DNA from: Bacteroidales bacterium
Lineage (GTDB): Bacteria > Bacteroidota > Bacteroidia > Bacteroidales > Marinilabiliaceae
NCBI GenBank assembly: GCA_003249255.1
Contig: QKJP01000031.1
Location: 1 to 64,000 of the forward strand
DNA: 64,000 nt
Direction of reading: 5' to 3'
This document shows, piece by piece, positions 59,612 to 64,000 of this stretch. Position numbers and translations under genes: made by a program. The number at the start of each line of letters is the position of its first letter. Position 1 is the stretch's first letter. The notes below the pieces were generated by a model. That model made no database searches and was not told the origin of the DNA. It saw only the letters and a program-made list of their open reading frames with translations.

Positions 59612-61396
59612 CTATTGCCGGTTTCTAACCGTATAATGTGTATGTAACAACTCATGAGACATAGCGCCCAGAGGTTCTTTTAAAAATTCCTCATAAATTT
59701 TTTGAACTTCCGGATTTTCATGCGACTTGCGGATGGCCTTCAAACGGTCTTCTTGGTAAATGGCTTCAGTTCTTTTTTGACGGATCTGCAGATTGGTAGG
59801 AATAGGTTGCCCTCCTCCGCCAAGACATCCTCCTGGACAAGCCATCACTTCGATAAAATGATAATTCGCCTCTCCAGACTTAACGGCCTCCATCACTTTT
59901 TTAGCATTAGTTAATCCATGCGTAACACAGGTTTTAAGTTCCACTCCTTCTAGAAAATCCCATTTAGGCAACACATTTTCTAATTTTATGGTCGCCTCTT
60001 TCACTTCTTCCATTCCACGCACCGGTGTAACCTCAAGGTTTTTGAATGGAACTTCCCGCCCTGTTACGACTTCATAGGCTGTACGTAAAGCAGCTTCCAT
60101 TACTCCTCCTGTGGCTCCAAAAATCACACCCGCGCCAGTAGACTGCCCCATGATGGAATCGTATTCATCATCCGGCAAACTCAAAAAATCAATGCCGGCT
60201 TGTTTGATCATGAGGGCTAACTCCCGAGTTGTTAATACAAAATCCACATCTTTATAACCACTACTTTGCATCTCAGGTCTGTCTGCTTCAAACTTCTTGG
60301 CGGTACATGGCATTATAGAAACACTAACGATATTTTCAGGCTCTATCTTTAACTTCTCAGCATAAAAAGTTTTGGCCAATGCTCCAAACATTTGCTGCGG
60401 AGATTTTGCCGTAGAAACATTATCTAAATACTCCGGAAAAGTATGTTCGATAAACTTCACCCATCCTGGTGAACAAGATGTTGTCATTGGTAATTTCACA
60501 GAAGTATCGCCATCTTTTAACACTTTGGTTAAGCGTTGCAACAGTTCATTTCCTTCTTCGATGATGGTTAAATCAGCAGTAAAATCAGTATCCAAAACAG
60601 CACTAAATCCTAACCTCCGCAAGGCAGAAACTAACTTTCCGGTAATAATCTCACCGGGCTCCATTCCTAAGGCCTCTCCCAGTGCCACTCGAACAGCCGG
60701 TGCTGTTTGAACAACCACATGCTTATCTTCGGCACAAATGGCTTCCCATACCTGGTCGATGTATATTTTCTCTGTTAATGCTCCAGTAGGACAACGGTTA
60801 ACACATTGTCCACAATTGGTACAAACCACTTCATACATCGGCTTATCATAAAAAGAAGAAATCTTCATTTCCTTTCCTTTATGAGCAACAGTTAATGCAC
60901 TAATGCTTTGTAATTCGGTACAAGTACGCACACAACGTTGACAACGAATGCATTTACTATCATCTTTTATGATAGAAGGGGAGAAATTATCGATTGTATA
61001 TTTTTTAAAAGGGATAAGATCAATAAATCCATTATCACCCAAAATATATTCTGATGACAATTCCTGGAGTTCACATTTCCCATTTTTATAACAGCGCGTA
61101 CATTCTGCATTATGCTCACTAATCAACAATTCTACAACTTGTTTTCGCGCGGCTCTAACTTTTAAACTATTGGTATGAATATCCATTCCTTCTGAAACAG
61201 GCATGGCACAGGATGGAAGTAAACGGTTTGTCCCGGTTTGTTCAACGACACAAACCCGACAGTTACCTGCAACACATAAATCTTCGTGGTAACACAAGGT
61301 TGGAATATGAATACTAACTTGTTTGGCAGCTTCTAGAATGGTGGAACCTTCATCAACACTCACTGCGATATTATCAATGGTTAAATTAACTTTCAT
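59612..61396 (-). CDS. hydA: [FeFe]-hydrogenase catalytic subunit HydA (set 2), variant L1
   Basis: 594 residues, same layout as HydA1: 2Fe-2S (C35, C46, C49, C63), His-Cys site (H95, C99, C102, C108), 4Fe-4S (C149-C159; C192-C202), H-cluster domain. L2 is IMPCTAKKFE (C364) and L3 VMACPGGCLGGGGQP (C520, C524). L1 reads TSCSPGW (306-312): the second Cys of TSCCPGW is Ser309 (codon TCA, 60472-60470). In known enzymes the first Cys relays protons and the second binds the [4Fe-4S] part of the H-cluster. The gene follows hydB2 by 16 bases. Confidence 0.93.
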   Translation of the reverse strand: MKVNLTIDNIAVSVDEGSTILEAAKQVSIHIPTLCYHEDLCVAGNCRVCVVEQTGTNRLLPSCAMPVSEGMDIHTNSLKVRAARKQVVELLISEHNAECTRCYKNGKCELQELSSEYILGDNGFIDLIPFKKYTIDNFSPSIIKDDSKCIRCQRCVRTCTELQSISALTVAHKGKEMKISSFYDKPMYEVVCTNCGQCVNRCPTGALTEKIYIDQVWEAICAEDKHVVVQTAPAVRVALGEALGMEPGEIITGKLVSALRRLGFSAVLDTDFTADLTIIEEGNELLQRLTKVLKDGDTSVKLPMTTSCSPGWVKFIEHTFPEYLDNVSTAKSPQQMFGALAKTFYAEKLKIEPENIVSVSIMPCTAKKFEADRPEMQSSGYKDVDFVLTTRELALMIKQAGIDFLSLPDDEYDSIMGQSTGAGVIFGATGGVMEAALRTAYEVVTGREVPFKNLEVTPVRGMEEVKEATIKLENVLPKWDFLEGVELKTCVTHGLTNAKKVMEAVKSGEANYHFIEVMACPGGCLGGGGQPIPTNLQIRQKRTEAIYQEDRLKAIRKSHENPEVQKIYEEFLKEPLGAMSHELLHTHYTVRNRQ

Positions 61397-61412
61397 AACT
61401 CAAGGTTTAGGA

Positions 61413-62594
61413 TTAATAGATCATTTCTTCGCGAAAATTTTCAACAATTGATGAAAATGAATTAGCTACAGATTGCCCTAATCCACATTTTGCAGTTACC
61501 CGCATAGTTTCAGCTAAACTCAATAATTTATCAAGGTATAAAGAAGGCTTCTCACCTTTTTTAACAGCTTGAATTCCTAAAAGCAATTGTTGTGTTCCTA
61601 CTCTACACGGCGTACATTGGCCACAGGATTCTTCCACAAAGAAATCCAAGTAGTTGTGAAGTACATTATACATCGATCGCGACGAGTTAAAAATCATCAT
61701 TGAGCCACCAGTTGGTAAAGATGGCCCTGTTAAGGTTCCTTGGTAACCAATGACAGTTTTTTCGAATCTCTTGCGAGGAACACAAAAACCAGATGCTCCT
61801 CCAACTTGAACAGCCTTTGCGTCGCCATCCGCAAAATCATCCACAAACTTCTGAAGCGTCATTCCAAACTCCAATTCATAAATACCGGGTATTGGGGTAT
61901 CTCCTGAAACTGAAAACACTTTTGAACCATGTGAATCTTTAACTCCCAGGTCATGAAATTTTTCAGGTCCATATTTAAAAATTGAATAGGTATGAGCCAA
62001 AGTCTCTACATTATTAATAACCGTAGGCTTCGCCTTATAACCTTTTTGAGTTGGAAAAGGAGGTTTATTACGAGGCTCTCCCCGCTTGCCTTCCATACTT
62101 TCGAAAAGAGCTGATTCTTCGCCACATATATAAGCTCCACTTCCTATAAAAACAGAAACCGAAAAATCAAGATTTAAAGTCGCTAACAAATTATGAAAAG
62201 CGGCAATGGCTTTTTCAAGTTCAGGAACCAGAAATTTATATTCACCACGCAGATAAATAAATCCTTGCTTAGCTCCGGTAACACGAGCACAAACAGCCAT
62301 TCCGGTTAACACTTTATGAGGCACAGCACTTAATATCTCACGATCTTTAAAAGTACCCGGTTCGCCTTCGTCAGCATTACAGATGACGTATTTTTCATCG
62401 GACTCTTCTTCGGCTGTTAACTTCCATTTTAACCCGGTTGGATAACCTGCCCCACCTCTTCCTTTTAAACCTGAAATAATTAAGTCATTAATTATTTCTT
62501 CATTCTTCTTTGCTAAAACCTTAGCAAGAATCTCTTCTGTATCATGCTCATTTTTAAATATCAGATCGAGCCTTTTCAAATGTTTTTTTTCCAT
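61413..62594 (-). CDS. hydB: HydB-type flavin subunit (NuoF core only), set 2
   Basis: 393 residues. The NuoF core is intact: GRGGAGYPTGLKW (45-57), GAYICGEESALFESMEGKRG, and the 4Fe-4S site EESCGQCTPC (C324, C327, C330) with C370. Compared with HydB1 it lacks both the N-terminal 2Fe-2S domain and the C-terminal two-4Fe-4S domain. FMN and NADH binding should be retained. This short form argues against classical bifurcation unless other ferredoxins substitute. Confidence 0.93.
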   Translation of the reverse strand: MEKKHLKRLDLIFKNEHDTEEILAKVLAKKNEEIINDLIISGLKGRGGAGYPTGLKWKLTAEEESDEKYVICNADEGEPGTFKDREILSAVPHKVLTGMAVCARVTGAKQGFIYLRGEYKFLVPELEKAIAAFHNLLATLNLDFSVSVFIGSGAYICGEESALFESMEGKRGEPRNKPPFPTQKGYKAKPTVINNVETLAHTYSIFKYGPEKFHDLGVKDSHGSKVFSVSGDTPIPGIYELEFGMTLQKFVDDFADGDAKAVQVGGASGFCVPRKRFEKTVIGYQGTLTGPSLPTGGSMMIFNSSRSMYNVLHNYLDFFVEESCGQCTPCRVGTQQLLLGIQAVKKGEKPSLYLDKLLSLAETMRVTAKCGLGQSVANSFSSIVENFREEMIY

Positions 62595-62637
62595 AGCTCC
62601 GGGGTTTTAAGGTTAGTTTATTCGGGATCAAAAGACA

Positions 62638-63117
62638 TTAATTAACAGCAAACTCTTTTTGCTGAATATCTCTGATTATTTCTCGTACTTTTTCGGGAGT
62701 TAAATCGGTGTATGGCTCATCATTGATTAACATGGCCGGTCCTTTATGACATTGCCCCAAACAATTCGTTTCTAACAAACTAAAGCGTTTATCACTGGTC
62801 GTCTCACCAAGTTTTATTTTTAACATGTTTTCAAGCTCACTAATCACTTGGTTTTTGCCGTGCATACTACAGGTTATGGTTTTGCACACGCGAATAACAT
62901 ATTTTCCTAAAGGCTGGATACTTAAGAAAGAATAAAAGGTCGCCGTTCCATAAACCTGGGCGGCAGAAATATTTAGTTCTTTGGCTATTTCAACCATGGC
63001 CTCTTGGGAAACATAGCTCTCACTATTTTCAATGCCTTGAAGAATAGGCAATAAACTTTCTTCATCTCGTCCATGCTTATCAACCAATGTAGATACCAAA
63101 TTTCTCAAATCATTCAT
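62638..63117 (-). CDS. hydC: HydC-type subunit (NuoE-like 2Fe-2S), set 2
   Basis: 159 residues. The N-terminal helical domain is followed by C78, C83 (VCKTITCSMHG) and C119, C123 (ETNCLGQCHKGPAM), the four 2Fe-2S ligands. VYGTATFYSFLSIQP is the family hallmark. It is the first gene of the island in transcription direction. Upstream repeats R1 and short-period text leave little room for a long promoter. Confidence 0.92.
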   Translation of the reverse strand: MNDLRNLVSTLVDKHGRDEESLLPILQGIENSESYVSQEAMVEIAKELNISAAQVYGTATFYSFLSIQPLGKYVIRVCKTITCSMHGKNQVISELENMLKIKLGETTSDKRFSLLETNCLGQCHKGPAMLINDEPYTDLTPEKVREIIRDIQQKEFAVN

Positions 63118-63831
63118 AACGAAACAGTTTAGATTAGAATTATTAGGAATAAAAAATTAAAAACTTTTTAACACGAAGTCAATCATGAAACCAGGCTCCC
63201 AGCTAATTCGGAATTATTCTTAATTAAACTAAAAGAGCCAATAAGAAAATTGCGTTTATTTTTTTCATCACGAAAAACACCAAAATACACAAAAGGTAAA
63301 ATTTCACTTTTTCTAACAATATTTGTTTGAGGCTTGGATATTTTGCCTGAGAGGTAAGTAGTTAAATACTTATCAATAGTAAGCTTACGTTAACATCAAA
63401 GATGCGGTGTCATTAAGCATAGTCTGAAGGGCAATGAAATAAAATACCTGATTAACATCCTAGCCCTTACAGGCTAGGCTTTAGGATATCGTCCACTTTG
63501 GGGCTTTTTTTGATTTATGCAGAAATGTATGTACTTAAACTACTGACCTCAATTTTGCTTTATTCCAACTTTGAAAAGTCACCAGAAGTTTATTTTCATT
63601 TTCGCATTGGGAAATTAACAATCAGCACATTGAATACGTCCACCGAAAAACTATAATCAACTAGTTAAACAGCGAGCTTTTTCGATCCTTAAACATTGAA
63701 TTATTAATTGTTAATTAGCTCATTTTCACATTTCCAAATTAGCACGTCAAAACATCTACACATTAATTCGTGCTTCATACTTCAAACTATTCTACTTTTT
63801 TTTTACGACCTTTGCATTTCACTAAAAGAAC
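63118..63831. other. Gene-free stretch upstream of the hydrogenase island
   Basis: 714 bases between hydC2 (minus) and the AlbA_2 gene (plus). It contains R1 copy D (63350-63550) and AATTAGCACGTCAAAACATC-type repeats (about 63610-63780). The minus-strand TACCTTTTGTG at about 63286-63296 is a poor match to TAnnTTTG but could drive hydC2. Confidence 0.45.
63350..63550 (-). repeat. Dispersed repeat family R1, copy D (long form, inverted)
   Basis: Read on the minus strand it runs from GAGGTCAGTAG to TTACCTCT, about 201 bp, matching copy B along its length. The hairpin CCTAGCC/GGCTAGG lies at 63459-63478. Confidence 0.9.
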
Positions 63832-64000
63832 ATGAACGTGGAGGCAAAAGAATTACAATCACTTATAAAAAATGGAGAAAAGCAAAATGTTGTTTTTGTT
63901 GATCAATTTAGAGATAACAGCGAAGTTGCCCGCTCTATGGCTGCATTAGCAAATACGAACGGAGGAATGCTATTGCTGGGTGTAAGACACACTTCTTCGA
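63832..64000 (+). CDS. AlbA_2/Schlafen-like DNA-binding ATPase (5' part, runs off window)
   Basis: 56 codons are open to the right edge. The translated start (EAKELQSLIKNGEKQNVVF, SEVARSMAALANTNGGMLLL, GVRH) fits the AlbA_2 / divergent AAA_4 family found in Bacteroidota, where the N-terminal motif is LIxxGEx...IARSxxAxANTxGGxLLxGV. These are putative regulators or nucleases; function not proven. A GACCTTTGCA text at 63816-63825 resembles the -7 box. Only the N-terminal part is visible. Confidence 0.8.
   Translation, partial: MNVEAKELQSLIKNGEKQNVVFVDQFRDNSEVARSMAALANTNGGMLLLGVRHTSS

Noticed and set aside
60470-60472. TSCSP as a sequencing error
   Set aside because: Cannot be excluded, but the frame and all neighbouring motifs are intact, so I kept it as a real variant.
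1-64000. tRNA, rRNA genes, insertion sequences or prophage genes
   Set aside because: No tRNA-like cloverleaf, rRNA text, transposase or integrase reading frame was recognised on either strand.

Overview
The window reads as chromosomal DNA from an anaerobic or facultative, fermenting member of the Bacteroidota, probably a marine or sediment Bacteroidales/Marinilabiliales type. Support: AT-rich DNA, type IX secretion (T9SS) sorting domains on several secreted proteins, TonB-dependent receptors with carboxypeptidase-like N-domains, TAnnTTTG promoter boxes, a NUMOD4/HNH protein, and many short palindromic intergenic repeats. No rRNA, tRNA, CRISPR array, insertion sequence or prophage was seen.

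Left part (1-23.7 kb): a secreted multi-module surface protein running off the left edge, a DbpA-type helicase, NUMOD4/HNH protein, tRNA-dihydrouridine synthase, ClC channel, TonB receptor, methyltransferase, two T9SS-sorted proteins (one a GH9 cellulase), a flavinylated FMN/4Fe-4S membrane protein beside a flavoredoxin-nitroreductase fusion, a YccS/FUSC membrane protein, a secreted lipase-like lipoprotein and an MFS transporter.

Middle part (24-47 kb): the [FeFe]-hydrogenase maturases hydE and hydG and a TM1266-like regulator are scattered here, with zwf and pgl of the oxidative pentose phosphate pathway right after hydE. Also here are a BlaI/M56-TonB regulatory pair with a palindromic operator, a WD40 protein, two tandem paralogous TonB receptors, large T9SS-exported proteins and a MORN/TonB-domain protein. 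Intergenic DNA carries several dispersed repeats.

Right part (47.4-63.1 kb) is the highlight: a minus-strand [FeFe]-hydrogenase island of 17 genes. Two HydABC-type sets (hydC2-hydB2-hydA2 and hydB1-hydA1-hydC1) flank a sensory block with two non-canonical [FeFe]-hydrogenase-like proteins (one with a PAS domain), a SpoIIE-type phosphatase, an RsbW-like kinase, two DRTGG proteins, a PHP protein, a GHKL ATPase and two small thioredoxin-fold 2Fe-2S proteins. The likely logic is that one or both atypical hydrogenases sense H2 or redox state and signal through phosphatase/kinase partner switching to the catalytic NAD/ferredoxin-linked hydrogenases. This is inference from gene content. HydA2 has Ser in place of the second Cys of the L1 motif and HydB2 lacks the extra Fe-S domains of HydB1, so the two HydABC sets probably differ in chemistry. 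hydF is not in the window. An AlbA_2-type gene begins at the right edge.
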